A stretch of 64,000 nt of DNA from Donghicola tyrosinivorans (lineage in GTDB: Bacteria; Pseudomonadota; Alphaproteobacteria; Rhodobacterales; Rhodobacteraceae). A model generated the notes under the pieces. That model searched no databases. It was not told where the DNA came from and was given only the letters and a program-made list of their open reading frames with translations. Below are positions 34,878 to 44,415 of this stretch, piece after piece. Every line of letters begins with the position of its first letter. Position 1 is the first letter of the stretch. The stretch is from positions 248,001 through 312,000 of the forward strand of contig NZ_PVTQ01000001.1 of NCBI RefSeq assembly GCF_003003355.1, in the 5' to 3' direction. A program made the translations under genes and the position numbers.

Positions 34878-35294
34878 ATGCACAGAACCGGTCAATGCGC
34901 CTGCGGCGCCATTCATTTTGAAATTACCCAGCCCTTTATGGCGTCGGGGGCGTGCCATTGCACCGATTGCCAGAAGATCACGGGCGGTGCTGCAAACTAT
35001 GTAGTGCTGGTGCCGAAGGACGGTCTGACGGTCACCAAGGGCGACTTGGCCCACTACCGGAAAACCGGTGACAGCGGCGGAGTGGTGTCACGGGCCTTTT
35101 GCGGCGATTGCGGCACCCATCTGTGGGGCGAGCCGACACATGAACCCTTCTTCACGGTCAAAGTAGGCACGCTGGATGATCGGTCTGACTATGAGCCCCA
35201 GATGGAAATTTTCACAGCCTCCGCGCCTGCGTGGCACCTGAAGCACGACGGTATCCCCCATTTCGAACGGATGCCGACCGCGCCAGCTAGCTAA
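34878..35294 (+). CDS. GFA-family (glutathione-dependent formaldehyde-activating-like) protein
   Basis: A 138-residue zinc-binding protein of the GFA/CENP-V fold. Zinc ligands are visible in CACGAIHFEI (~7), CHCTDCQKITGG (~30) and FCGDCGTHLWGEP (~80). The name enzyme accelerates S-hydroxymethylglutathione formation, but most members are uncharacterised and many are not linked to formaldehyde. The ATG at 34878 gives the conserved MHRTGQCACG start. It is divergent from the WYL regulator and probably its target. A bidirectional terminator separates it from grxD. Confidence 0.9.
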   Translation: MHRTGQCACGAIHFEITQPFMASGACHCTDCQKITGGAANYVVLVPKDGLTVTKGDLAHYRKTGDSGGVVSRAFCGDCGTHLWGEPTHEPFFTVKVGTLDDRSDYEPQMEIFTASAPAWHLKHDGIPHFERMPTAPAS

Positions 35295-35306
35295 CCCTGA
35301 AAAGAC

Positions 35307-35333
35307 AAAAGCCCGCCTAATTGGCGGGCTTTT
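35307..35333. terminator. Bidirectional intrinsic terminator
   Basis: AAAAGCCCGCC and GGCGGGCTTTT with a 5-base loop, between the convergent GFA gene and grxD; T-runs occur on both strands. Confidence 0.92.
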
Positions 35334-35354
35334 CCAAATCATGCGAAAGAATGC

Positions 35355-35717
35355 TTAGGCGTTGGCTTCGCGGATCTTGTTGGCGGCTTCCTTGTCGTAG
35401 GTCACGCCGTTGTCGTCGAACATCTGGTCCAGCTCGCCCGAGAGGGTCATCTCGGTGATGATGTCACAGCCGCCCACGAATTCGCCTTTCACATAAAGCT
35501 GGGGAATGGTCGGCCAATCCGAGAAATCCTTAATGCCCTGACGGATGCCTTCGTCGGCCAGAACGTTCACGTCGGTATAATCAACGCCCATGAAGTTCAG
35601 AACGCCAGCCACGCGGCTGGAGAAGCCGCACTGGGGCATTTCTTTGGTGCCTTTCATGTAAAGCACCACGGTGTTGTTTTCGATCGTGTCTTTGATCTGC
35701 TGTTGTGCGTCGCTCAT
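35355..35717 (-). CDS. grxD: Monothiol glutaredoxin (Grx4 type)
   Basis: A 120-residue CGFS glutaredoxin that carries [2Fe-2S] clusters for Fe-S assembly and iron sensing. Motifs: [15 protein letters not shown] (~22-36) with the single active Cys, [19 protein letters not shown] (~68-86) with the glutathione site. Its start overlaps the stop of the small membrane-protein gene upstream by 4 bases, and a bolA-like gene precedes that one, so Grx4 and its known partner BolA are encoded together. Confidence 0.96.
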   Translation of the reverse strand: MSDAQQQIKDTIENNTVVLYMKGTKEMPQCGFSSRVAGVLNFMGVDYTDVNVLADEGIRQGIKDFSDWPTIPQLYVKGEFVGGCDIITEMTLSGELDQMFDDNGVTYDKEAANKIREANA

Positions 35718-36043
35718 TCGACCCTCCTTGAGGTCTTGCGATTGTGGGCGCGGTGAAAGCGCCGGGCATAATCGCCGTCATCTGTTTCTTTCGGGATATG
35801 AATATCGGCCTCGGTCAGCGATTTTCTACCCCAAATCGTGTTCCGCTCCAGTGATGCGTTGCGGCGGTTCGCCTCGGCAATGATGGAGTGATCGACCGCC
35901 TCTAGCCCCAGTTCGGGTCCATCAGGCGCGTCATAGTCCGGTTGCCGCCGTGCCAGCGGAGTGTAGCGAGAGGGCACTTTGCGCAATCCCCAAAGGATCA
36001 GCACGGCCCCGAACGCCAGCACCCCGATTAGGGCGTCATCCAT
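35714..36043 (-). CDS. Single-helix membrane protein between bolA and grxD
   Basis: A 109-residue protein with one N-terminal hydrophobic helix ([16 protein letters not shown]) and a charged tail ([18 protein letters not shown] and an Arg/His-rich C-terminus). I do not recognise a characterised family. It overlaps grxD by 4 bases and the bolA-like stop by 1 base, making a tight three-gene unit. It may be a membrane tether or simply cotranscribed; no function can be assigned. Confidence 0.75.
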   Translation of the reverse strand: MDDALIGVLAFGAVLILWGLRKVPSRYTPLARRQPDYDAPDGPELGLEAVDHSIIAEANRRNASLERNTIWGRKSLTEADIHIPKETDDGDYARRFHRAHNRKTSRRVE

Positions 36044-36285
36044 CAGGCAGGCGCCCGCGTGGTCAGGGCCAGCGCGTGCAGCTCGCCTTGCGAGCCGTCC
36101 ATCTTGCCCTTCAGCGCCGCATAAACGGCCCGTTGCTGCTGGACGCGGTTCTGGCCGCGGAAGCTTTCATCAATGACCTCGGCGGCAAAGTGGTTGCCGT
36201 CGCCTGCGGTATCCGTAATCACGATTTTCGCGTTCGGAAAGGTCTCGCGCAGCAGGTTTTCGATTTCATCAGCACGCATTGGCAT
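36043..36285 (-). CDS. BolA-family protein
   Basis: An 80-residue BolA-like protein: MRADEIENLLRETFPNAKIVIT, then GDGNHFAAEVIDESFRGQNR with the cluster-ligand His, and HALALTTRAPA at the end. Known: BolA proteins form [2Fe-2S]-bridged heterodimers with CGFS glutaredoxins and act in iron and redox regulation. It heads the bolA - membrane protein - grxD unit. Length matches the short IbaG/YrbA-like subgroup. Confidence 0.92.
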   Translation of the reverse strand: MPMRADEIENLLRETFPNAKIVITDTAGDGNHFAAEVIDESFRGQNRVQQQRAVYAALKGKMDGSQGELHALALTTRAPA

Positions 36286-36327
36286 GTGCTAGGGGCCTCC
36301 GTCATTTACCGAATAAAGGGTAGGCGT

Positions 36328-36355
36328 CGCGTGCCCCCTTCGCAAGGGGCACGCG
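36328..36355 (-). terminator. GC-rich hairpin after purL
   Basis: CGCGTGCCCC and GGGGCACGCG form a 10-bp stem between purL (minus strand) and the bolA gene. No T-run follows on the minus strand, so factor-independent termination is uncertain. Confidence 0.5.
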
Positions 36356-36391
36356 TGATTGACATATCAATTTTACTGAGTGTTTGTGGCC

Positions 36392-38551
36392 TTAACCCAG
36401 ACGGTCGGCCAGCGCACCGCGGAACAGCGCCGAGAGTTCGGCCAGCGATGCAGAGGTGCCACCGAACGAGACGGTGTCACCGTGGAATTTACCGACAGTC
36501 TGGATCGACACGTCAGCGGTTGCCGCTGCAGTCATCAAGGCTTCGGCCATGTCAAAGTTACAGGCGATCAGGTAGCGGCCCTGATCCTCACCAAAGAGGG
36601 TCGCGGTGTCTGCGGCATCCAGATGCACGCCAACGCCATGAGCTTCGGCCATCTCGAAGGCTGCGACCGCCAGACCACCATCGCTGAGGTCAGTGCAGGC
36701 GCGGATGAAGTCGCGGTTCGCGCGGATAAAGTCGCCGTTCTTGCGTTCAGCTTCCAGATCCACGTGAGGCGCGTCGCCATCTTCGCGGTTGAAGACCTCT
36801 GCCAGCAGAGCAGACTGACCTAGATGACCTGCGGTGTCACCCACCAGCAGCGCCACATGACCTTCGCGTACGTCACCACCGATCACGTTGTCCACGTGGT
36901 CAATGATGCCAACGGCACAGATGGTCGGAGTGGGCAGGATCGGCTCGCCATCGGTCTCGTTATAAAGCGAGACGTTGCCCGAAACGATCGGGGTATCCAG
37001 CGCAAGGCAGGCCTCGCCGATACCCTGAATGGCGCCCACAAACTGGCCCATGATCTCGGGCTTTTCGGGGTTGCCGAAGTTCAGGTTGTCGGTGGTGGCC
37101 AAGGGCTTGGCGCCAACGGCGGTCAGGTTGCGGTAGGCTTCGGCCACGGCCTGACGGCCACCCTGAACGGGGTTGGCTTTCACATAGCGCGGGGTCACGT
37201 CGGACGAGAAGGCCAGAACCTTGTTCGTGCCGTGAACGCGGACCAGACCTGCACCGGCACCGGGGGTGCGCAGGGTGTCACCCATCACCTGAGTGTCATA
37301 CTGCTGGTAGACCCACTGGCGCGAACAATAGTTCATGCTGCCGATGATCGCCTTCAGGCCGTCGATCGGGTTCACCTCGGCGACGGGTGCCAGTTCGGCT
37401 GCCGCGGGGGTGGGGACGTGGGGACGGTCATATTCCGGCGCGTTGCCCGAAAGGGCGCGCAGGGGCAGATCGGCCATCACCTTGCCGTTGTGTTCAATGA
37501 TGAACTTGTCTTCGGGGATGGTCTCGCCAACGATGGCAAAGTCCAGATCCCACTTGTCGAAGACAGCCTTGGCTTCGGCTTCCTTCTCGGGGCGCAGCAC
37601 CATCAGCATACGTTCCTGAGATTCCGACAGCATCATCTCATAGGCGGTCATGTTCTTTTCGCGGCAGGGCACGTTGTCGAGGATCAGGCGCACGCCCAAT
37701 TCACCCTTGTCGCCCATTTCCACAGCCGAGCAGGTCAGACCCGCCGCGCCCATGTCCTGAATCGAGATCACAGCGCCGGTCTGCATCAGTTCCAGCGTCG
37801 CTTCCATCAGACGCTTTTCAGTGAAGGGGTCACCAACCTGAACGGTGGGACGCTTTTCTTCGATGGTCTCGTCGAATTCCGCCGAAGCCATGGTCGCACC
37901 GCCAACGCCGTCACGGCCGGTCTTCGCACCAAGGTACACCACGGGCATGCCCACGCCGGACGCGGCCGAGTAGAAGATCTTGTCCGCATCCGCGAGGCCC
38001 GCCGCAAAGGCGTTGACCAGACAGTTGCCGTTGTACGCTTTGTTAAAGCGCAGCTCGCCGCCCACAGTTGGAACGCCAAAACAGTTGCCGTAGCCGCCGA
38101 CACCTTCGACTACGCCGTGCAGCAGACGCTTGGTCTTGGGATGTTCGGGCTCACCGAAGGACAGACTGTTCATCGCTGCGATGGGACGGGCGCCCATGGT
38201 GAAGACATCGCGCAGAATGCCGCCCACGCCGGTTGCCGCACCTTGATAGGGCTCGATGTAGCTGGGGTGGTTGTGGCTTTCCATCTTGAAGATGACAGCC
38301 TGACCGTCGCCGATATCGACGACGCCTGCGTTCTCGCCAGGGCCACAGATGACCTGCGGGCCGGTGGTGGGCAGAGTGCGCAGCCATTTCTTGGAACTCT
38401 TGTACGAGCAGTGCTCGTTCCACATCGCCGAGAAGATACCCAGTTCGGTGAAGGTCGGTTCGCGGTTCAGGATGCGAAGGATTTCAGCATATTCATCGGG
38501 CTTGATGCCGTGGGCCGCGATGAGGTCGGGCGTGATTGCCGGCTCTTGCAT
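36392..38551 (-). CDS. purL: Phosphoribosylformylglycinamidine synthase, PurL subunit
   Basis: Large subunit of FGAM synthase, step four of purine biosynthesis, ATP-dependent amidation of FGAR; works with PurQ and PurS, encoded elsewhere. The 719-residue length is that of the small (Bacillus-type) PurL. Motifs: [20 protein letters not shown] (~40), [20 protein letters not shown] (~92), [20 protein letters not shown] (~255) and [19 protein letters not shown] (~615). The ATG at 38551 begins the normal N-terminus. Its upstream region contains an unusual run of four hairpins (38626-38718). Confidence 0.97.
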   Translation of the reverse strand: MQEPAITPDLIAAHGIKPDEYAEILRILNREPTFTELGIFSAMWNEHCSYKSSKKWLRTLPTTGPQVICGPGENAGVVDIGDGQAVIFKMESHNHPSYIEPYQGAATGVGGILRDVFTMGARPIAAMNSLSFGEPEHPKTKRLLHGVVEGVGGYGNCFGVPTVGGELRFNKAYNGNCLVNAFAAGLADADKIFYSAASGVGMPVVYLGAKTGRDGVGGATMASAEFDETIEEKRPTVQVGDPFTEKRLMEATLELMQTGAVISIQDMGAAGLTCSAVEMGDKGELGVRLILDNVPCREKNMTAYEMMLSESQERMLMVLRPEKEAEAKAVFDKWDLDFAIVGETIPEDKFIIEHNGKVMADLPLRALSGNAPEYDRPHVPTPAAAELAPVAEVNPIDGLKAIIGSMNYCSRQWVYQQYDTQVMGDTLRTPGAGAGLVRVHGTNKVLAFSSDVTPRYVKANPVQGGRQAVAEAYRNLTAVGAKPLATTDNLNFGNPEKPEIMGQFVGAIQGIGEACLALDTPIVSGNVSLYNETDGEPILPTPTICAVGIIDHVDNVIGGDVREGHVALLVGDTAGHLGQSALLAEVFNREDGDAPHVDLEAERKNGDFIRANRDFIRACTDLSDGGLAVAAFEMAEAHGVGVHLDAADTATLFGEDQGRYLIACNFDMAEALMTAAATADVSIQTVGKFHGDTVSFGGTSASLAELSALFRGALADRLG

Positions 38552-38625
38552 GGAAAAAGTCCCCTTAAGACGGATTGCCGCGCTTTTATGACAGAGCGGC
38601 CACGGGGAAAAGGGGCTTGGGGGCG

Positions 38626-38718
38626 CAAAACGCCTCTGCGATGCGTTTTGGGGGCAAATCCTTCGCCGAAGGATTTGAAACGCGCTTTGCGCGTCGGATA
38701 TTTTTCGGGAAAAATATC
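38626..38718. repeat. Four-hairpin intergenic element upstream of purL
   Basis: Four perfect inverted repeats follow each other in 93 bases: CAAAACGC/GCGTTTTG (38626-38650), CAAATCCTTCG/CGAAGGATTTG (38655-38677, 1-base spacer), ACGCGC/GCGCGT (38680-38694) and GATATTTTT/AAAAATATC (38697-38718). It is non-coding, 75-167 bases upstream of the purL start. The organisation is like a composite REP-type element; it could also be a structured leader. The rest of the 38552-38953 gap holds the LysR terminator and nothing else I can identify. Confidence 0.7.
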
Positions 38719-38769
38719 TCTTCGGTGCGGTTTGGGCTTGTCAGGGAATTTCCCTTGTTTTGTTGGGCG

Positions 38770-38798
38770 AAAAAAAAGGCCGAGCACTAAGCCCGGCC
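38770..38798 (-). terminator. Intrinsic terminator, minus strand
   Basis: On the minus strand GGCCGGGC and GCTCGGCC pair (one G:U) with a 5-base loop, followed by eight T. It lies 155 bases beyond the LysR gene stop, in the gap before purL. Confidence 0.8.
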
Positions 38799-38953
38799 AA
38801 AGTCCAACAGGGAGGTATGAAGGTGACGCGCAAAAGGGCGCCGTCGCCTTCGAGTGCTGAAATAGGCATCAGGAATGAATCGATCAAGGAATTAAATGCC
38901 GCAGGCGCATCATGCCTGATATGCCCTCAGCGCATGGCTGGGGGCATTCAGCC

Positions 38954-39859
38954 TTACAAAGGCGGCTCGTCCGGATTCGCGCGGCGTGTTTCTGCGATTT
39001 CATTCTGCACGAAATCGCGGAAGGCGGCGATGCGCTGGGACTGACGCAGTTCCTCGGGGTAGGCCAGATAGACGGGCACTTCGGCGCTTTCTACTTCGGG
39101 CAACACACGCACAAGATCAGGGAAGTCCACGGTCAGGTACTGGGGCAGGACCCCAATGCCCAGATCATGGATAACCGCTTGAAGAACCCCGAAATAACTG
39201 TTCACCGTCAGGGTCGAGGTCACGTCATTGGCCAGCAGCGATGCCACCAGTTGCGCCCCTGCGCCCACCTGAGGCGTACTAGGGCTTTGACAGATCAGCC
39301 GGTGGTTCGCGATCTCAGACAGGGTTTGCGGCGTGCCGAATTGGTCCAGATATTTCTGGGTGGCATAAAGGCGCATGGTCACGTTGAACAGGCGCTTGCG
39401 GACCAGATCGGCTTGGCTTGGCTCTTTCATGCGGATGGCGACATCCGCTTCGCGCATGGGTAGGTCCAGTACGCGTTCTTCCAGCATCAGGTCGATTTTG
39501 AGATTCGGATACTGTTCGTACAGCTTGGGCAAGCGCGGCGCCAACCACAGGGACCCGAATCCCGTGGTGGTGGTCACACGCAATTCGCCGAACACTTCTT
39601 CTTCACTGTCTTTGATGCGAGCCGAGGCCGTATCTAGGCGCCGCGTCATCGCCGAAGTGGCGTCAAACAGCAGCTCGCCCTGTTCGGTGAGAATCAGTCC
39701 GCGGGCATGACGGTGAAAAAGGGTGGTATTCAGGCTCTCTTCCAGTGCCCTGATTTGTCGGCTGACCGCCGATTGGGACAGGTGCAGCACGTCACCGGCA
39801 TGAGTCAGGCTGCCCGCATCGGCAACCGCGTGAAAGATTCTTAGTTTGTCCCAGTCCAT
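38954..39859 (-). CDS. LysR-family transcriptional regulator, divergent from iorAB
   Basis: A 301-residue regulator: HTH in WDKLRIFHAVADAGSLTHAG...LSQSAVSRQIRALEESLNTT (to ~50), then a LysR effector domain (FGELRVTTTTGFGSLWLAPR at ~88). The C-terminal ~15 residues are hydrophilic. It is divergent from the indolepyruvate:ferredoxin oxidoreductase gene across a 171-base gap containing a symmetric site, so control of that gene is plausible but unproven. Confidence 0.92.
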   Translation of the reverse strand: MDWDKLRIFHAVADAGSLTHAGDVLHLSQSAVSRQIRALEESLNTTLFHRHARGLILTEQGELLFDATSAMTRRLDTASARIKDSEEEVFGELRVTTTTGFGSLWLAPRLPKLYEQYPNLKIDLMLEERVLDLPMREADVAIRMKEPSQADLVRKRLFNVTMRLYATQKYLDQFGTPQTLSEIANHRLICQSPSTPQVGAGAQLVASLLANDVTSTLTVNSYFGVLQAVIHDLGIGVLPQYLTVDFPDLVRVLPEVESAEVPVYLAYPEELRQSQRIAAFRDFVQNEIAETRRANPDEPPL

Positions 39860-39961
39860 AATCGTAACTTTCTGCCCGTTCCTGCCACTCTATCCGAAAC
39901 GTTTTTTATGTGAACGACCCAAACACGGAGAATTGTGGAAATTTCGCAAAAACCGCTTTGT

Positions 39962-39982
39962 TAGGTCGTAATTGCTGACCTA
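39962..39982. promoter_or_regulatory. Dyad upstream of iorAB
   Basis: TAGGTC and GACCTA (perfect 6-bp arms, 9-base spacer), 48 bases before the chosen iorAB start and 102 bases from the LysR start. Typical of a transcription factor site in a divergent gap. Confidence 0.5.
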
Positions 39983-40030
39983 TTATTGCGATATCGTTAA
40001 GCAAGCACATTGAGCGAGGGGAGGCGCGAC

Positions 40031-43000
40031 ATGAGCATGCAAAAAATCACCCTGAAAGATCGTTTCGATTTGTCGAAGTCCCCGATTCTCTTGAACGGGA
40101 CGCAGGCTTTAGTCCGATTGATGCTGATGCAGCAAGCCCGTGATTCTGCCGCGGGGCTGAATACGGCCGGTTTGGTGACCGGATACCGTGGCTCGCCTCT
40201 TGGTGCGGTGGACCAGCAGATGGTCAAAGCGGCCAAACCGCTGGCAGAGTCCAATGTCACTTTTCAGTCCGGCCTGAACGAGGATTTGGCCGCCACCGCT
40301 TTGTGGGGCAGCCAGCAGGCGGAACTGCGGGGAGAGGGCAAGTTCGACGGCGTCTTTGGCCTTTGGTACGGCAAGGGGCCGGGTGTGGACCGCTCCGGTG
40401 ACGTGATGCGTCACGCGAACATGGCTGGCTCTAGCAAGCATGGCGGTGTGATCATGGCGATGGGCGATGACCACACCGGCGAATCCAGCACCGTTCTGCA
40501 CCAGTCCGACTGGGCCATGGTGGATGCATACATGCCTGTGGTGAACCCCGCCGGTGTGCAGGAGATTCTGGACTATGGCGTCTACGCTTACGCCCTGTCG
40601 CGTTATTCCGGTGTCTGGGTTGGTCTGAAGACCATGAAAGACACGGTCGAGGCGACTGCTGTCGTGGATGGTGATCCGCACCGGATGAAGCTTGTCACGC
40701 CCACGGACTTTGCCATGCCCGAAGGCGGGCTGAACATCCGTCTTGGCGATACGCCCCACGCGCAGGAAGCGCGGATGATTGATCACAAGCGCTTTGCTGC
40801 CGAGGCATTCTCGCGCGTGAACGGGATGGACAAACGCGTCTGGGGCAAAGCCGGTGCAAAGATCGGCTTTGTGGCAGCGGGTAAGAACTGGCTGGACTTG
40901 GTCCATGCCTTCAGCCTGCTGAATATTGATGCGAATGAGGCCGAGCGGCTTGGCCTGACCACCTATAAGGTCGGGCAGACTTGGCCGCTGGATATGCACG
41001 GCTTTCACGACTGGGCCGAAGGTCTGGACCTGATCATTGTGGTTGAGGAAAAGCGCAAGCTGATCGAGGTGCAGGTTAAAGAAAGCATCTTTGACGACCG
41101 GCGTGGTCGCCGTGTCTACGGCTGGCATAAAGGCGGCGGGGCAGGGGCAGACCACGGGGAAGAGCTGTTCCCCACCCGTATGGCGCTGGACCCCGTGATG
41201 ATCGCTGAGAAGATCGGCGGCATCCTGATTGAGGAAGGCCGCGGCACGGATGGCATCAAGGCGGGTCTGGCCACGCTGGACGACGCACGCCGTGCCGACA
41301 ACGCCGAGGAAATCGCCAGCCGCTTGCCCTATTTCTGCGCAGGCTGCCCGCACAATACCTCAACCAAGGTGCCTGAAGGGGACCGCGCTTATGCGGGGAT
41401 CGGCTGTCACTACATGGTGCAGTGGATGGACCGGAACACCACCGGCTTCACCCATATGGGCGGTGAAGGAGCGAACTGGATCGGTGAGGCGCCCTTCAGC
41501 AAGCGGCGCCATGTGTTCCAAAACCTTGGGGACGGGACTTACAACCACTCTGGCGTACAGGCGATCCGTGCCGCGTTGGCGGCGGGGACGAACATCACCT
41601 ATAAGATCCTCTTCAACGATGCGGTGGCGATGACCGGCGGACAGCCGAACGAAGGCGGGCTTTCGCCCCAGCAGATTGCCCGCGAATTGAAGGCGATGGG
41701 CGTTGGCCATGTGGCCGTGGTCTATGATCCGAAGGAAGAGGTCGATCCAGCTGACTTCCCAAAGGGCCTGCAGTTTGCCGAACGGGACGAGATGGCCCGC
41801 ATTCAGGCGGATTGCGCCAAGCGGGACGGTGTCTCGGCCATTATCTACATCCAGACTTGCGCGGCGGAAAAGCGGCGGCGGCGCAAGCGGGGAACGTTCC
41901 CCGATCCGGACAAGCGGGTGTTTATCAACACCGATGTCTGCGAAGGCTGCGGCGATTGCGGTGTGCAGTCGAACTGTGTCGCCATCGTTCCGGTCGAGAC
42001 CGAACTGGGCCGCAAGCGTGCGATTGATCAGTCGGCCTGCAACAAGGACTTTAGCTGCCTCACTGGGTTTTGCCCCTCCTTCGTGACACTTGAAGGGGCA
42101 ACGATCCGCAAGCAAGCCACCCAGACGCTGGACCTGCCGGATATGCCACTGCCCGCTTTGCCTGCCATTCAGGGCACATGGAATGTGGTGATCACCGGTG
42201 TTGGCGGCACAGGCGTTGTGACCATCGGCGCCGTGATGGCCCAAGCCGCGCAGGTCGCTGGGCTGGGCGTCGGCATGATGGAGATGGCGGGCCTCGCACA
42301 GAAGGGCGGGGCGGTGCATATCCATTGCCGGATTGCCAACAAGCCCGAAGACATTAGCGCGATCCGTGTGGCCACCGGCGAATGCGATGCGCTGATCGGC
42401 GGCGATCTGGTGGTTAGCGCGGGGGCCAAGACCCTTGGCCTGACCGCAACGGGCCGCACTGGCGCTGTGGTGAACAGCCATGACACCGTGACGGGCGACT
42501 TCACCCGTGATCCGGGCTTCAAGTTGCCCCATGATCGGCTGGAACTGGCCCTAGAGGCGCGTCTGCGGTACAAAGTGCAGATGTTCGACGCGATTGAATT
42601 GGCCCGCGTGACGCTGGGGGACAGCATCTTCTCGAACATGATGATCCTTGGGGCTGCATGGCAGCAGGGGCTCGTGCCGCTACCCCTTGACGCCTTGATG
42701 CATGCGATTGATCTGAACGGCGCGGCTGTGGCTGCGAACCAACGGGCGTTCGAGATTGGCCGTTGGGCGGCTCTGCATCCAGATGCGGCAGCAGGACTGC
42801 TGACCCCGAAAGAGGTGGCAAAGCCTGAGGCGGATCGTGTGGCATTCCGTGAGTCGCATCTGGTGCAGCACTCGGGTCCGCGCATCGCCCGCCGCTACCG
42901 CAAGCTGGTAGACAGCATTCAGGACAGCGATCTGCGTCTGGCCGTGGCCGAAGGCTATCACAAGCTGCTGGCCTACAAAGACGAATATGAGGTCGCTCGC

Positions 43001-43450
43001 CTGCTGCTGGACACTGAAGCAAAGGCGAAGGAAGCGTTTGAAGGGGACTTCCAGATGACCTTCCACCTGTCGCCGCCGATTTTGGCGAAAGAGGGAGCCA
43101 ATGGTCGCCCGAAGAAGCGGGATTTCGGCGCAGGAATGGTGCGTTGGTTCCGCCTGCTGGCTCGGATGAAGGGTTTGCGCGGCACGCCACTGGATATCTT
43201 CGGCTACACCGCAGAACGCCGGATGGAGCGTGCCTTGATCAAGCAGTATGAGGCCGACATGGCCCGCATCCTGCCCAAGGTCACGCCTGAAACCCGTGAT
43301 TTGGCCTTGGAACTGGCCCGTCTGCCTTTGGAAATTCGCGGCTTTGGCCCCGTAAAACACGGAAATGCCGAAGCGGCTGCCAAGCGGCGCACGGCCCTGC
43401 TGTTCTCAATCGATGAGGGTGGTCCGCAGATGGCGCAGGCTGCGGAATAA
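40031..43450 (+). CDS. Indolepyruvate ferredoxin oxidoreductase, fused alpha/gamma subunits
   Basis: A 1139-residue thiamine- and Fe-S-dependent enzyme that oxidatively decarboxylates arylpyruvates (or branched 2-oxoacids) to acyl-CoA with reduced ferredoxin. Order of parts: pyrimidine/TPP region (GLVTGYRGSPLGAVDQQMV at ~40), TPP-binding core (YFCAGCPHNTSTKVPEG ~435, GIGCHYMVQWM), 4Fe-4S ligands (CEGCGDCGVQSNC ~636 and CNKDFSCLTGFCPSF ~673), and a C-terminal gamma-type domain (VITGVGGTGVVTIGAVMAQA ~722). The ATG at 40031 has GAGGGGAGG upstream; the TTG at 40010 is rejected. Fused forms are typical of aerobic proteobacteria. Confidence 0.95.
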   Translation: MSMQKITLKDRFDLSKSPILLNGTQALVRLMLMQQARDSAAGLNTAGLVTGYRGSPLGAVDQQMVKAAKPLAESNVTFQSGLNEDLAATALWGSQQAELRGEGKFDGVFGLWYGKGPGVDRSGDVMRHANMAGSSKHGGVIMAMGDDHTGESSTVLHQSDWAMVDAYMPVVNPAGVQEILDYGVYAYALSRYSGVWVGLKTMKDTVEATAVVDGDPHRMKLVTPTDFAMPEGGLNIRLGDTPHAQEARMIDHKRFAAEAFSRVNGMDKRVWGKAGAKIGFVAAGKNWLDLVHAFSLLNIDANEAERLGLTTYKVGQTWPLDMHGFHDWAEGLDLIIVVEEKRKLIEVQVKESIFDDRRGRRVYGWHKGGGAGADHGEELFPTRMALDPVMIAEKIGGILIEEGRGTDGIKAGLATLDDARRADNAEEIASRLPYFCAGCPHNTSTKVPEGDRAYAGIGCHYMVQWMDRNTTGFTHMGGEGANWIGEAPFSKRRHVFQNLGDGTYNHSGVQAIRAALAAGTNITYKILFNDAVAMTGGQPNEGGLSPQQIARELKAMGVGHVAVVYDPKEEVDPADFPKGLQFAERDEMARIQADCAKRDGVSAIIYIQTCAAEKRRRRKRGTFPDPDKRVFINTDVCEGCGDCGVQSNCVAIVPVETELGRKRAIDQSACNKDFSCLTGFCPSFVTLEGATIRKQATQTLDLPDMPLPALPAIQGTWNVVITGVGGTGVVTIGAVMAQAAQVAGLGVGMMEMAGLAQKGGAVHIHCRIANKPEDISAIRVATGECDALIGGDLVVSAGAKTLGLTATGRTGAVVNSHDTVTGDFTRDPGFKLPHDRLELALEARLRYKVQMFDAIELARVTLGDSIFSNMMILGAAWQQGLVPLPLDALMHAIDLNGAAVAANQRAFEIGRWAALHPDAAAGLLTPKEVAKPEADRVAFRESHLVQHSGPRIARRYRKLVDSIQDSDLRLAVAEGYHKLLAYKDEYEVARLLLDTEAKAKEAFEGDFQMTFHLSPPILAKEGANGRPKKRDFGAGMVRWFRLLARMKGLRGTPLDIFGYTAERRMERALIKQYEADMARILPKVTPETRDLALELARLPLEIRGFGPVKHGNAEAAAKRRTALLFSIDEGGPQMAQAAE

Positions 43451-43457
43451 TCGATAG

Positions 43458-43483
43458 TTTCCAGCGGCTCAGACCGCTGGAAA
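43458..43483 (+). terminator. Hairpin after iorAB
   Basis: TTTCCAGCGG and CCGCTGGAAA form a perfect 10-bp stem with a 6-base loop, 8 bases after the iorAB stop; the tail is pyrimidine-rich (TCCTCTCTC) rather than a T-run. Confidence 0.65.
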
Positions 43484-43531
43484 TCCTCTCTCGGGCGGCG
43501 TATCACTGCGCCATCCGAGAAGGAGGCGCCT

Positions 43532-44410
43532 ATGACCCGCGATCGCGATGTCGCCCGCGATATCAGCTATGCCCATTCGGCGGGCTCTCGCAAAGGGCGC
43601 GCCCTGATCCGTTTGATGGAGAATGCCACGGGCCGCATCGGTCTGATCCGCCGCGCCGTTGGCTATGATCTGGAGGTCGCGCAGGGCCGTGATTTCTGGC
43701 AGGTGATCGTAGATCGATACCGGCTGTCGCTTGAGGTCATTGGCGGGTCATTGGACAATATCCCCAAAGATGGCCCGCTGATCGTGGTCGCCAATCATCC
43801 TTACGGGATTCTGGACGGGCTGATGATGGGGCATATCCTGTCCAAAACGCGGGGCGATTTCCGCATTCTGGCCCATCAGGTGTTCCGCAAGGCCAGCGAT
43901 CTGGATCGCGTGATCCTGCCCATCAGCTTTGACGAGACGAAAGAGGCCGTGCAGCTGAACATCGAGACCCGCAAACACGCGCTGTCCTATCTTGGCGCAG
44001 GCGGGGCCATCGGGATTTTTCCGGGTGGCACGGTCTCGACCTCGGCGCGGCCATTTTCACGGCCAATGGATCCGGGCTGGCGCAATTTCACCGCGCGGAT
44101 GATCGCGAAATCAGGGGCGACCGTGGTGCCGATCTACTTTGACGGCCACAACTCGCGGCTGTTCCAACTGGCCAGCCATCTGCATGTGACCCTGCGCATG
44201 GGCCTTTTGATCAAAGAGTTCCGCGCCCGCGTCGGAACGCCCGTGCGTATCGTGGTGGGCGAACCCATCGCGCCACAGGCCTTGCAAGAACATGCGGGCG
44301 ACACGCGAGAGATGATGGATTTCCTACGAAAATCCACATATGCCCTGTCGCCAAAGCCGTATACTTCCTATGATTACGGCTTCGAATTCGAAGAAAAACA
44401 TAAGGCTTGA
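43532..44410 (+). CDS. Lysophospholipid acyltransferase family protein
   Basis: A 292-residue PlsC-like acyltransferase. The catalytic region reads [18 protein letters not shown] (~85-102), a His separated from Asp by five residues as in one subgroup of the family rather than the classical four, and [19 protein letters not shown] (~150) contains the substrate-phosphate loop. One or two hydrophobic stretches suggest membrane association. A strong AGGAGG precedes the ATG. Acylation of glycerophospholipid or another lipid is the family role; the acceptor is unknown. The next gene starts a few bases after. Confidence 0.85.
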   Translation: MTRDRDVARDISYAHSAGSRKGRALIRLMENATGRIGLIRRAVGYDLEVAQGRDFWQVIVDRYRLSLEVIGGSLDNIPKDGPLIVVANHPYGILDGLMMGHILSKTRGDFRILAHQVFRKASDLDRVILPISFDETKEAVQLNIETRKHALSYLGAGGAIGIFPGGTVSTSARPFSRPMDPGWRNFTARMIAKSGATVVPIYFDGHNSRLFQLASHLHVTLRMGLLIKEFRARVGTPVRIVVGEPIAPQALQEHAGDTREMMDFLRKSTYALSPKPYTSYDYGFEFEEKHKA

Positions 44411-44415
44411 GGCAG

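Noticed and set aside
36824-38860. 678-codon plus-strand open frame opposite purL
   Set aside because: Antisense of purL; the predicted protein is low in plausible structure and runs into the hairpin element.
38817-38953. Possible small plus-strand gene after the LysR terminator
   Set aside because: Frame is short, runs antisense into the LysR gene and lacks conserved-looking features.
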